Part shown: positions 33,974 through 42,166 of the stretch, piece by piece | Layout: each line of letters begins with the position of its first letter | How positions within the stretch are numbered: the stretch's first letter is position 1 | Source: Bin87 sp965222895 | GTDB taxonomy: Bacteria; Chloroflexota; Dehalococcoidia; Lucifugimonadales; UBA3495 | DNA: 64,000 bases | Assembly: GCA_965222895.1 (NCBI GenBank) | Contig: CBDCVB010000001.1 | Coordinates: 1,240,001-1,304,000, forward strand | Reading direction: 5' to 3' | The notes under the pieces: generated by a model | Databases searched by the model: none | Told to the model about the DNA's origin: nothing | The model's input: the letters and a program-made list of their open reading frames with translations, nothing else | Translations under genes and position numbers: made by a program

Positions 33974-34390
33974 ATGAACAATCGTGAGGAACTCAGGCGC
34001 AAGGGCAATGAGATACGGGAGCGCCTGCAACACGGCACTTACCCGGTGCGGGATAGGCCCCGGGCGGTGGCCGGCATCCCCGGCCTGAGACACTATACCG
34101 CGGAGGCTATCTTCGGCGCGGTGTGGGCCCGTCCCGGCCTGGACATCCGCTACCGGATGCTTGCGACCCTGTCCGTCCTGTCCTCGCTTCAGCGCCTTTC
34201 GCAGTTTCAGACCTACGTCCACAGTGCGCTGAACATGGGATTGGGCGCGGAGGAGATCCAGGAAGTACCAATCCGGCGGGAATTATATCGCAAAGTAACC
34301 ATAGGCAGCACTTATCGGCCCTTGGAAGGTGTACTTGACTGTTCCTTACAGTCCTCACAGTTGCCGTCATCATACAGAGTTTCCGGGTAG
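33974..34390 (+). pseudogene. Carboxymuconolactone decarboxylase (AhpD-like) gene, 3'-truncated
   Basis: The first 98 residues fit a CMD-family protein: YRMLATLSVLSSLQRLSQFQ followed by HSALNMGLGAEEIQEV. In the family this last motif is followed by a helix of about 35 residues with conserved Pro and Asn (typically GxPxxxNAL). Here the reading continues as PIRRELYRKVTIG and other residues with no similarity, ending in a stop at 34390. The family break near 34266 marks the left edge of the accessory region. The frame overlaps the antisense zinc-ribbon gene. Probably non-functional. Confidence 0.6.
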
Positions 34391-34563
34391 TTGACTTCAC
34401 GGAAGCAGGACACGCACCGATATTCATGACCGCCTGTTTCGTACCGCCAAACCTGTTTTGGTGGGGTTTGCATAAGAACCCGTGCTACCGCTTCTGGCGG
34501 GGCGTCTATCTTGGGAGGCAGTGGCCGGGCTGGACGCCCTCTCTGCTTCTTCGGTTTTGTCAT
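34312..34563 (-). CDS. Small zinc-ribbon protein
   Basis: An 83-residue basic protein: a Lys/Pro/Arg-rich N-terminus (KPKKQRGRPARPLPP), a short helix (PEAVARVLMQTPP), and a C-terminal zinc-ribbon-like pair CVSC...CEDC spaced 17 residues apart. Proteins of this style are common and uncharacterised in Chloroflexota-type genomes. It starts 11 bases after the stop of the DNA methyltransferase-nuclease gene on the same strand, so it may be part of that modification unit. Function unknown. Confidence 0.6.
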   Translation of the reverse strand: MTKPKKQRGRPARPLPPKIDAPPEAVARVLMQTPPKQVWRYETGGHEYRCVSCFREVNYPETLYDDGNCEDCKEQSSTPSKGR

Positions 34564-34574
34564 CAGGAATCCCC

Positions 34575-36032
34575 CTAGTTTCGTATCGCTATCAACTCGG
34601 TCTGGTCGCCGATTTGCCCGCCCCGCCTTCGGTAGCCATACAGCGGCAAGTTGAGCGGCTTGCCCGCCAGCAGGTCTTCTATGCTGAACCCCTGTATCAC
34701 TGGATAGGTGTCGCTGTCATCGCTGAATGTGTCCTTGCTGCGCTGGTTCTCTACCGTCCCCATCCGGTTGCCGAAGCACACCATCACGCCGGCCGTCGCT
34801 CCAAAGTGGTCAACGGTGGTTTTGAGCGCCTTCACCGCGTCCGGCGTTACGTTGCCGCCCTTGACCTGAATGATGGCGTACTCCTGCGTCGGCTTTTCCC
34901 CCAGGCGAAAGGGGAAGAACTTCAGCACGCCGTCCACTCCGCCGTCGGCGCCTTTCGTGCCCGGCTCGTGAAACATCCCTTCGGCTCCGATGGCTCCGCA
35001 AACCCACTTCTCAAACTCAAACTTGTCCCGCCGCGCCAGAGCCTCGGCGTCCCCCACGCTCACTGGAACGCCCCGCACCAATACGTCGTCAGTGGTCAAT
35101 GTTGGAAAGTTCCGCAGTATCCGTTCCCGCATCAGTCCGGCGGCGAAGGTCGATATGTCAACGCCTACCCAGCGCCGGCCCAGCTTCTCGGCGGCGTGTA
35201 CCGCCGTGCCGCACCCGCAGAACGGGTCCAGCACCAGACCGTCCGGGGGCGACGACGCCATTATGATGCGCTCCAACAAGGCTAACGGCTTCTGCGTGGG
35301 GTAGCCTAATCGTTCTTTGGAAACATTGATGATGGCTTTGATGTCGTCCCACACATCCCGAATATAGACATCGGCGTAGTACCTCCCGTTTTCGTCAATT
35401 TGATCAGTAAAGAACCGCGTATCGTAAATAATGCGCTCTTGGAGCGGGTTGTGAAAATGGGTCGCACCATTGGAGTAAAACAGCAAAGCGTCGTGCTTGC
35501 GAGGCCAGTGTTTTTACTCACCCCGCCAGTCCGGTAGGCCCAGGCGATTTCGTTGCGGAAGTTCTGCTTGCCGAAGATGGCGTCCATTATCAGTTTGAGG
35601 TAGTGGCTGGCGGTGGGGTCGCAGTGCAGGTAGATGCTACCCGTCGGCTTGAGTGCACGGCGCATTGCCAGCAGCCGCACCGCCATATTGAGCAGGTAGG
35701 CGGACATACTGAACTTACTGCGCTTTTTACCCCCCCCCCCCCCCGGTTATGTCAAGTGCCTGGGCCAGGTTGATAATATCTACCAGGTACTTGGATTGCG
35801 GGCCAGAGGCCAACTCCCGCAGCGTGTCATTATCTTTGGGTTCCCAAGTCCAGATGTCGTTGAACGCCTCCACCGGACGGGCGTCGCGGTCTTTGCCCTT
35901 GAACGGCAGGTTATAGTGAGAGTTGGAATTGAACGGCGGGTCGAGATAGATCAGGTCAACCGAACCCGTCGGCAGAGCCAGTTCGTCATTGAGCACGTTC
36001 AGGCAGTCGTCGGCGTACAGGATGCGGTTCAT
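34575..36032 (-). pseudogene. DNA methyltransferase fused to Mrr-like nuclease, two homopolymer frameshifts
   Basis: Three overlapping frames together encode one beta-class N4/N6 DNA methyltransferase of about 486 residues. Part 1 (from ATG 36032) has SVDLIYLDPPFNSN (motif IV). Part 2 has AVRLLAMRRALKPTGSIYLH and ASHYLKLIMDAIFGKQNFRN. Part 3 has LVLDPFCGCGTAVHAAEKLG (motif I), followed by a PD-(D/E)xK nuclease domain: KFEFEKWVCGAIGAEGM, GADGGVDGVLKF, and YAIIQVKGG. Break 1 is the G15 tract at 35730-35744: 15 G gives a stop directly after it, whereas 14 G joins part 2. Break 2 is an A5 run near 35506-35510, where one more A joins part 3. It could be phase-variable, decayed, or mis-assembled. 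Confidence 0.75.
35730..35744. repeat. 15-base poly-C/poly-G tract within the methyltransferase gene
   Basis: Fifteen C on the plus strand (G on the coding strand). In the current length the coding frame reads ITGGGGG then TAA. Loss of one base, or gain of two, would read through into the next methyltransferase segment. A second, 9-base poly-C run lies at 36117-36125, upstream of the gene. Confidence 0.9.
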
Positions 36033-36130
36033 CGTGACCTGCTCCATATGGTTGGGTTGACCGACTTATACAAGGGGGCGGCGTGAATTGTCAATTGTTG
36101 CCAGGGTTTTACGACACCCCCCCCCGCACG

Positions 36131-36541
36131 CTAATCCTCTGCTTTACCCTTTGCAATGTCCAGCGGTTGCCACTGCGCGGCAATCGCCTTCGCCAAGTGC
36201 ACCGACGCCCGGCGCAGGTCCACCGCCACCACGTCCCACTCACTGCCATCGTCAAACCATTGGAGATAACTCACGAAGTCCTCGTTATCCACAACGCGGA
36301 AATCGGCAACGGGCTTGTCACCCAGCGTCAGGGTATCGGTAGCAGCGTCATAACCGTTCTCATCGTTCAACGGCAGGAACCGGCTCACGTCCAGCACATC
36401 CACGCGCGTAACGTCCTCGCTGTCTTCGTCCATAAACTCCAGGATGACTCGGAAATCGTCCCGCACAGTGCCGCCGCCGCCCTTGCTATTGGCTGCTATC
36501 AGCACTACGGCGTCGTCTTCGGCATAGTAACTAATGTGCAT
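36131..36541 (-). CDS. DUF2283-like protein
   Basis: A 136-residue acidic protein starting MHISYYAEDDAVVLIAAN, the pattern of DUF2283 (M-x-I-x-Y-x-x-E-D-D-x-x-x-I), with VILEFMDEDSEDVTRVDVLD matching the family core. It is longer than the usual 60-80 residues; the C-terminal 60 residues (DFVSYLQWFDDGSEWDVVAV) are extra and unrecognised. GGAGGTGC precedes the ATG. Its start overlaps the stop of the upstream small gene by 11 bases, a toxin-antitoxin-like arrangement. DUF2283 proteins commonly partner DUF4258-type proteins; the biochemical role is unknown. Confidence 0.65.
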   Translation of the reverse strand: MHISYYAEDDAVVLIAANSKGGGGTVRDDFRVILEFMDEDSEDVTRVDVLDVSRFLPLNDENGYDAATDTLTLGDKPVADFRVVDNEDFVSYLQWFDDGSEWDVVAVDLRRASVHLAKAIAAQWQPLDIAKGKAED

Positions 36542-36806
36542 AGCGCACCTCCAGATTGCTGCATCGCTGCTCAAACCAAGGCCGACCTTCTCTTGCCAAT
36601 CGCCGGGCCGCCTCGCTGTCAAAATGGGCTGTGACGATCCTCTGGTCGTCCAGTGAAACCGCTACACGCATCATGCTATTGTGGCCGGCGACAAATCCCC
36701 AATAGGTCGTAGTCACGCTTCCCGAATTGTCCGTACACATCTCCAGAACGCGTTTGATATGGGACGCAGTAACCCCCTTTGCAGCCTTATCACGCGCATG
36801 GATAGT
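36531..36806 (-). CDS. DUF4258-like small protein
   Basis: About 91 residues from ATG 36806: MTIHARDKAAKGVTASHIKR then VLEM, and MMRVAVSLDDQRIVTAHFDS. The pattern of an N-terminal H-A-R, a helix, and a late IVTAHFD strand resembles DUF4258/BrnT-like small proteins, some of which are toxins. The frame stays open up to 36935 and includes CPTCGSGGK, so a longer zinc-containing form cannot be excluded; neither start has a clear ribosome site. It overlaps the DUF2283-like gene by 11 bases. The family call is tentative. Confidence 0.5.
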   Translation of the reverse strand, partial: TIHARDKAAKGVTASHIKRVLEMCTDNSGSVTTTYWGFVAGHNSMMRVAVSLDDQRIVTAHFDSEAARRLAREGRPWFEQRCSNLEVRYAH

Positions 36807-36942
36807 CATTCTACGCGTAACGCCGCCGGCCGTGATGGTCTCCGGCAGTTTGCCGCCCGAGCCGCAGGTAGGGCAACTGCTGCGCCGGCTTGGGGTCTGT
36901 TTCCGCCGGCAGTTCGCGCCGCAGCGGTGACTCATTTACGCA

Positions 36943-37595
36943 TCACTCCCGAATCAGCTGCGGTTGGCGGGTGGGGGGAGGGCCGATTAGCGCGGCGTAA
37001 GTCAGCCGCTTCCCGTCCATTCCCCGCGCCATCGCCGCCATCTGGTCAACGGTGTCTAGCGGACGCTGATTGTGCCGGCCGCTGAACTCGTTGACGTAGC
37101 GGTGCAGGTGCTTGGCGGACATCCAGTGATAGGTGCCCACATAGCCCCGCTTCAGCATCGCCCAGAAAGATTCCACGCCGTTAGTAGACGCCCTGCCCCG
37201 CACGTATTCGCCCACGCTGTGCTTGACCGCCTCGTGGGGCCGGTTCAGGCGGTTGTAGGCTGGGGCCTCGTCGGTGTAAACCAGCGTGTCGGGGTTGGTG
37301 CGGTCGTGGACGAACTTCCGGAGCGTAGCACCGTCGGTGCGCTGCACAACGGAGGCGTCCACCCGATTGGTGGCCCGGTCTTTCACGCCGGCCACCGGCG
37401 TCTTGCCCGACGGGCCACGCGTGTGGCTCCGCTTGCTTTCGTGCTTGTTGCCTTCCTTCCCGCCGATGTAAGTTTCATCGGCCTCTACCGGCCCCGCGAA
37501 CCGTTCAGTATTATCCTTCCAAGTTTCACGGATGCGATGTTCCAGGTGCCAAGCCGTCTTTTGGGTGATGCCCAAATCCCGGTGCAGTTTCATGC
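36943..37595 (-). pseudogene. IS1595-family transposase, 5'-truncated
   Basis: The catalytic part of an ISXO2-like DDE transposase: KLHRDLGITQKTAWHLEHRI, then Asp in EADETYIGGKEGNKH, Asp in VYTDEAPAYNRL, KHSVGEYVRG, and Glu in STNGVESFWAMLKRG. The normal N-terminal zinc ribbon and helix-turn-helix (about 80 residues) are missing because the IS701/IS4-like element starts at 37596, directly upstream of the MKLHRD codons. The lost part is not found on the far side of that element at 39050, so the copy is a remnant. Confidence 0.85.
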
Positions 37596-39049
37596 CTCGG
37601 CTTTGTACAATCAAGCGGCATAGGCTAGCGTGTCGAGCATCCTGTGGTACAAGAGGCGCGGGACTTTTATCGATTCGTGCTCGCGCTCGGACGGCATAAA
37701 AGTTCCCTGCTGCACCCAGAGGTGTCGTCTGACCATGGCGATGGCGTCGGCGAAGGAAGGGCCGGTTTTGTCATACCACGCCGCGGTGCGCGGCGCCATG
37801 CCGCCACGCTGTTCGATCAGGATATCCGCGGCCAGCGTCACCACGCTGAACAGGCCAAAGAGCGCGGGGGTGGTTCGGGCGATGGCTCGTTCCGACCACT
37901 GGCGCTGGGTTTCCATGCCCAGGTGAGCCCGCAGCTCCTCAAAGGTCACCTTGACCTGCCACCGCAGCAGATACCACTGCAGTATCCGCAGGGGTTCCGC
38001 CTCGGTGTCGGTGCATAGTAAAGCATAGGGCCCGCGGCGCTCCGCCAGGTATCTGATGACGACCCAACGTATGGGAAGGCGCGGCGGCCCGCCGTGGTAC
38101 CACAGCGCTACGCCCGAAGCGAGCTCGACCATGGCGGTACTGCCGTCGGAACCGGTGGCGCGGTAGGGAATCCATTGTGTAGCGGGATCGTCCAGCACCG
38201 CCGTGGGACTGGGCAGTCGCGCGCCGACCACCCGGGGCCGCCCGATCTGGCCGGGCCGCCGCGCTGGCGCGGGCTGGTACAGGGACGCGTCCTTGCGCAG
38301 TTTGGTGACGACGACAATCGGCTTTGACATACTCTGGCAATGCCGCAGGAACTCGCGCTTGGCGTAGCCGCCATCGGCCACCACCACCAGGTCCCTCTCC
38401 GGCAGCCAACGGCGCAGGCAGACCAGCATCTGCTGGGCGTAGTCGGTTACCGTCTTGTGCCGGCGGCCTTTGCGTCGGTCGTAGCGGGCCGACACCACCA
38501 GCGCGGTCAAAAACGGCAGCGCCCAGTATCGACCCGCCCATCCGATACGCGTCAGCAACATCAGGCTCACCCATTGCGATCCGGGGGTCATCACCACCTG
38601 GTCGTCCTTGGACCGCACCGGATCCCGATACCGCCCCTTGGCCGCAATCTTCCGGCCCCAGCGTCGTTCCACCGTCTCGTCAATGCCGAACACCAACGGC
38701 TCGGTGGATGAACCAAGGCGCCCGGCCACCAGCAGCAACAGCGCCCGGCTCAGTTGCAGCGGCGACCATCGGGCGCGGTTGAGTACGTGGTGATAGACGG
38801 CGAAGTCGCCGTGCTGCCCAATCCCCAGGATGTTGAGGGCGGAGGACACGGTGCGTTTGCCGGGAGACAGGATCGCTCCCATGGCCAGGAGTTGGGCTTT
38901 GCGCCAGGTCCTGGGGTCAAACAGGTGCTCAAAGGGCAGCAGCAGGGTTACTATGACTGCGGGCAGGGTAGGCATACTCGACCTCTTGTAGTGATTTGGT
39001 CGAGCTTACCCTGTTCTTATAATTTATCTAGCTTTTGTACAAAGTCGAG
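37596..39049 (-). mobile_element. IS701/IS4-superfamily insertion sequence
   Basis: A 1454-bp element with ends CTCGGCTTTGTACAA (37596-37610) and, reading inward from the right, CTCGACTTTGTACAA (39035-39049), a 14/15 match. It holds a single transposase gene on the minus strand. I see no clear target duplication, consistent with the flanking IS1595 remnant having been rearranged. Confidence 0.85.
37611..38975 (-). CDS. DDE transposase (IS701/IS4 superfamily)
   Basis: A 454-residue transposase with an RNase H-type core: Asp in LVFGIDETVERRWG, Asp in LVVVADGGYAKREFL, and Glu in QVKVTFEELRAHLGMETQRQ. The KGRYRDPVRSKD, GSQWVSLMLL and YWALPFLTAL segments are characteristic of the IS701-like branch. 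The frame is complete: it begins near the right terminus and its TGA at 37611-37613 adjoins the left inverted repeat. It looks intact and potentially active. Confidence 0.9.
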   Translation of the reverse strand: MPTLPAVIVTLLLPFEHLFDPRTWRKAQLLAMGAILSPGKRTVSSALNILGIGQHGDFAVYHHVLNRARWSPLQLSRALLLLVAGRLGSSTEPLVFGIDETVERRWGRKIAAKGRYRDPVRSKDDQVVMTPGSQWVSLMLLTRIGWAGRYWALPFLTALVVSARYDRRKGRRHKTVTDYAQQMLVCLRRWLPERDLVVVADGGYAKREFLRHCQSMSKPIVVVTKLRKDASLYQPAPARRPGQIGRPRVVGARLPSPTAVLDDPATQWIPYRATGSDGSTAMVELASGVALWYHGGPPRLPIRWVVIRYLAERRGPYALLCTDTEAEPLRILQWYLLRWQVKVTFEELRAHLGMETQRQWSERAIARTTPALFGLFSVVTLAADILIEQRGGMAPRTAAWYDKTGPSFADAIAMVRRHLWVQQGTFMPSEREHESIKVPRLLYHRMLDTLAYAA

Positions 39050-39137
39050 TTCCGGCTTGGGCGAGAGGTGAATAGCGGTGGAACTACCCCTCACCCCAGC
39101 CCTCTCCCACAAGGGGAGAGGGAGTTTTTAGCCACAT

Positions 39138-39350
39138 CGAGATTGCCGCGTCGCTACGCTCCTCGCAATGCCAGATTAGCGCTGCGCTCCTCGCAATGAC
39201 AGACTAACGCTGCGCTCATTGCAATGACAGACTAACGCTGCGCTCATTGCAATGACGGATTCAAGCATCGGGACGTAGCGGTCAAGGGTGAGCTGGCTAC
39301 AACGTTGGTCGATACGGCTACGAGATTGCCACGCTGCGCTCGCAATGACA
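39138..39350. repeat. Palindromic repeat family A, copy 3, with tandemly expanded arm
   Basis: The outer arms are CGAGATTGCCGCGTCGCTAC (from 39138) and CGAGATTGCCACGCTGCGCT (from 39321). One arm has expanded into three tandem units of 28 bases (39174-39201, 39202-39229, 39230-39257), each of the form GAyTAACGCTGCGCTC...GCAATGAC. The region 39050-39384 contains no gene; it also holds a CCCTCTCCCACAAGGGGAGAGGG hairpin-like motif, here written as CCCTCTCC...GGGGAGAGGG near 39102-39122. Confidence 0.8.
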
Positions 39351-39384
39351 TTAGGGGACAATCGAAAGGCCCTGCGTGGCGGCG

Positions 39385-40836
39385 GTAACTGTTCAGAGTT
39401 GCGGGGAAGTGAGCAGTTGCCGGCAGGCATTGAGGGGATTCAGTCCTTGGGCGCGCCAGGTGCCGAAGAGGGAAGCCAGGGTCATCCTGCTGATGCTGCC
39501 CCGTTCCGACCGGGTGCCGCCGCTGATCTTGCGACTGACGACCAGGTGGCGCAGGCTGCGTTCGGCGGCGTTGTTGTCGGCAGGCACTTGGGGTATCGCC
39601 ACGAAGACGAACAATTCCTTGATATGGCGCTCGATGCGTCGGCACAGTTTGGCCTGGGTTGCCGAGGGGTCGTGAAGGAAGGGTTGGCAGAGGGCCAGCA
39701 ACTGACGTTCCAGGGCCAGTTGGGCGGTGCGTCGTCGCTTGGTCTGGGGATGGGCGCTGGCTTTGGCCCGGTCGTAAATCTCGTGGACGGCGTCGGCCCA
39801 CTGCGCCAGCTTTCGGTCCTTCGGATAGAGGACCTTCAGGTCGTGAATGTCCCGCAACAGATGAACCCAGCAGCGTTGCTTTGGGCCGTCGTAATGGTGG
39901 TAGGCGGCGTAGAAATCGCTGACCAGGACGCCGGAGAAGGTGTCGCCCAGAGCTTCATCCACCACTTCCTTGTTGCGACCCCGCCGCAGGAAGTAGCGCG
40001 CCGATGGTGTGCTGAAGGTCCACACGTAGCCGTTGTTGCCATCCTCACGCCAGCCGGTCTCGTCGGCATGGACCACTGGGCTGGCGCGGATCTGGGCGAG
40101 TATCCGGTCCACTGCGGCTTGGGCCTTTTGCGCGGTGCGATGTACCGCAGCCATGATTGCTCCCAGGCTGAGGCTTAGCCCATGGACGGTGCGCAGATAC
40201 CGCTGGATGACGGCGATGGGCAGTCGGGCCTCCTCTCGGAGCGTGGCAATCAGACTGACCAGGTTGATACCCATGCGCTGCTGGCCCATCACCACGCCGT
40301 CCATTTGTGCCGGGGGAACGCAGCGGCGTCGGCACCCCGGACAATCCCTGGCGATGTAGACGTGCTCGGTAACTTCCGCCGGAACCTGGGGCAACTCGAT
40401 GACCTCCCGCGTGCGCTGGGTCCAGCCACCGGACAACAGCGTTCCGCAGTCGGGACAGTGGTCCACCACATGCTCCACCCGACGGGTGGGCGTCATGCGA
40501 CGGCGGGCAAAGCCGTGGGGCCGCCCCTGGCGTGGCGCTTTGGGCTGGGCCGGTTTCTGGCTGGCTTCGGGTTTGACACCGGGCATCCCCCGGGCGCCAC
40601 TGGGTTTGGCCCGCCCTTCCAGCTGAGCAATCCGCCTCTCCAGGCCCTCGATGATGGCCTGCTGTCGGGCTATGATGGCCTCCTGCCGTATGACGATGGC
40701 GATGAGCACATCGCGGTCAGCAGTGGACAGGTCGATTTCCGGATTCATACCCGTTATATGACATAACCACAACCCCTCGCGCAAGCCATCCCCGAACCTC
40801 TTTGAACCAATTCCCCCACCAAGTCTGAACAGTTAC
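39385..40836 (-). mobile_element. IS66-family insertion sequence (ISBst12-like group), copy 2
   Basis: 1452 bp, same length and ends as copy 1 but in opposite orientation. The flanks TGGCGGCG (39377-39384) and TGGCGGCC (40837-40844) match at 7 of 8 positions, a slightly decayed target duplication. The two inverted copies bracket the accessory region with the methyltransferase-nuclease and other IS. Confidence 0.95.
39393..40748 (-). CDS. IS66-family transposase, copy 2
   Basis: A 451-residue transposase nearly identical to that at 31513-32868. Differences cluster near the C-terminus (VAIPQVPADNNAAERSL versus VAEPEAPPDNNAAERSL, and LNACRQLL versus LAACRQLL). The catalytic Asp, Asp, Glu residues and both CxxC zinc motifs are retained. 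Starting at ATG 40748 (MNPEIDLSTADRD), it appears intact. The level of difference means the two copies did not arise from a very recent transposition. Confidence 0.95.
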   Translation of the reverse strand: MNPEIDLSTADRDVLIAIVIRQEAIIARQQAIIEGLERRIAQLEGRAKPSGARGMPGVKPEASQKPAQPKAPRQGRPHGFARRRMTPTRRVEHVVDHCPDCGTLLSGGWTQRTREVIELPQVPAEVTEHVYIARDCPGCRRRCVPPAQMDGVVMGQQRMGINLVSLIATLREEARLPIAVIQRYLRTVHGLSLSLGAIMAAVHRTAQKAQAAVDRILAQIRASPVVHADETGWREDGNNGYVWTFSTPSARYFLRRGRNKEVVDEALGDTFSGVLVSDFYAAYHHYDGPKQRCWVHLLRDIHDLKVLYPKDRKLAQWADAVHEIYDRAKASAHPQTKRRRTAQLALERQLLALCQPFLHDPSATQAKLCRRIERHIKELFVFVAIPQVPADNNAAERSLRHLVVSRKISGGTRSERGSISRMTLASLFGTWRAQGLNPLNACRQLLTSPQL

Positions 40837-40974
40837 TGGCGGCCCGTTGCGCTTGACGCTGAATAGGGTTTTCAGATACATTGCGAGCACTATCGTGAAA
40901 TGGACGGCGCAAGGGTTTCGTGCCGGCTGGTGCCGTGCGGCTCTTTCGGCGTGGACAGTTGTTAGGAGCAAGTA

Positions 40975-42072
40975 ATGGCCACTTTGCAAGACCGCTCGAC
41001 CGCCGAGATGGAGCAGGCTGTACAGGAGGGGTTCGACCTTTCCTGGCTGCAAAAGATCAAGGACCAGATTCCCGGCGCTGCCGATGAGTTGGCCCACGAC
41101 CCGACGCTCGCGGACAATACGCCTGACCTGCTGGACGAGTCGACCAACTTTACCCAGCGCACGCGTGGCGCTCTGCCACGGCCGGGCGTTCCCCAGTACA
41201 CGGCCTACACCTTCCGCGACAAGAAGGAAGTCTGGGGCTACAACCTGACCAAGCTGTACCAGGAAGCAGTGTCGCGGCAATGGTCGTCGGCTACCGATAT
41301 TCCGTGGGAGAGCCTGCGCCCCCTGCCTGACGACGTGGAAGCGGCCCAGTGCCAACTGGCCACCTTCTTCGCCCAGGTTGAGTTCGTCGCTGCTGATGTT
41401 CCGGGCCGTTTCATCGCCCAGATGTCGCCCGACTACCACGAAGTGCGAATGTTCCTGCTGACCCAGGTGATGGACGAGTCCCGCCACATGGAAGTCTTTC
41501 GTAAGCGGGCCCTGTCCAACGGCGGCGGCCTGATGCGCATGATCGACTCGGTGAGCGACGTTACGGGCGGCAGCACCGACAACGCCCGCGAGTTTACCGA
41601 AATGTCCAGCCGCCTGCACATCGTCGGCGAGGGCAACGTGCTGACGCTGTTCCGCCTTGGTGAGCTGATGGCGTACAACGATGCCGAGAAGGCCATCTAT
41701 CGGCGCGCCGCACAGGATGAGGCTCGCCACGTAGCCTTCGGCGTGCTGCACGCCCGCTATATGAACGAGTGCGCGCCCGAACGTCGGGAGGAAATCCACG
41801 CCTATCTGGACGAAGCCGAAGACCGGCAGGCCACCGGCAACGGCGGCGAGAATCCGGCGGCCCGCGGCGCCAACCTGACTGCCGAATCCCTGGCCATCCT
41901 GCTCGGCGGCGGGGCTGACAAGGCCGATGAAGGACAGAAGATTCTGGCGGCCATCCGCCAGCGCCAGGTGAAGGAATACTTCCAGCGCCTGAAGTCCTGC
42001 GGCTTCGATGATCGCATCGAAAACGGCCGGGTCAACCCGGCGCTGCTGGAGGCCTACCAGGCGGCGCCATAG
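40975..42072 (+). CDS. Ferritin-like di-iron protein with complete ligand set
   Basis: A 365-residue, mostly helical protein of the ferritin/RNR-R2-like superfamily. The expected di-iron pattern is visible: Glu136 in AQVEFVAAD (helix 1), E168xxH171 in MDESRHMEVF (helix 2), Glu219 in VGEGNVL (helix 3) and E249xxH252 in QDEARHVAFG (helix 4). Four carboxylates and two His should bind two irons for O2 activation. AGGAG precedes the ATG. A paralogue lacking all four Glu follows 94 bases downstream. Such proteins are often annotated only as ferritin-like; hydroxylase, N-oxygenase or oxidase activity are all possible. No membrane or export signal is seen. Confidence 0.75.
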   Translation: MATLQDRSTAEMEQAVQEGFDLSWLQKIKDQIPGAADELAHDPTLADNTPDLLDESTNFTQRTRGALPRPGVPQYTAYTFRDKKEVWGYNLTKLYQEAVSRQWSSATDIPWESLRPLPDDVEAAQCQLATFFAQVEFVAADVPGRFIAQMSPDYHEVRMFLLTQVMDESRHMEVFRKRALSNGGGLMRMIDSVSDVTGGSTDNAREFTEMSSRLHIVGEGNVLTLFRLGELMAYNDAEKAIYRRAAQDEARHVAFGVLHARYMNECAPERREEIHAYLDEAEDRQATGNGGENPAARGANLTAESLAILLGGGADKADEGQKILAAIRQRQVKEYFQRLKSCGFDDRIENGRVNPALLEAYQAAP

Positions 42073-42166
42073 TCCGGGCAAACCCAACGTGAAACTGCCA
42101 CGGCCCGTCTGACATTGTGTAGGCGGGCCGAAGTGTTAATCTCCGAGCCACCGGCTGCGAGGGAAA

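Noticed and set aside
36117..36125. C9 run as a coding phase-variation tract
   Set aside because: It lies between genes, downstream of the DUF2283-like stop and upstream of the methyltransferase start, so it can only affect expression, not frame.
39138..39350. CRISPR array in the repeated segment
   Set aside because: Units are adjacent without spacers, belong to a palindromic repeat family found elsewhere, and no cas gene is present.
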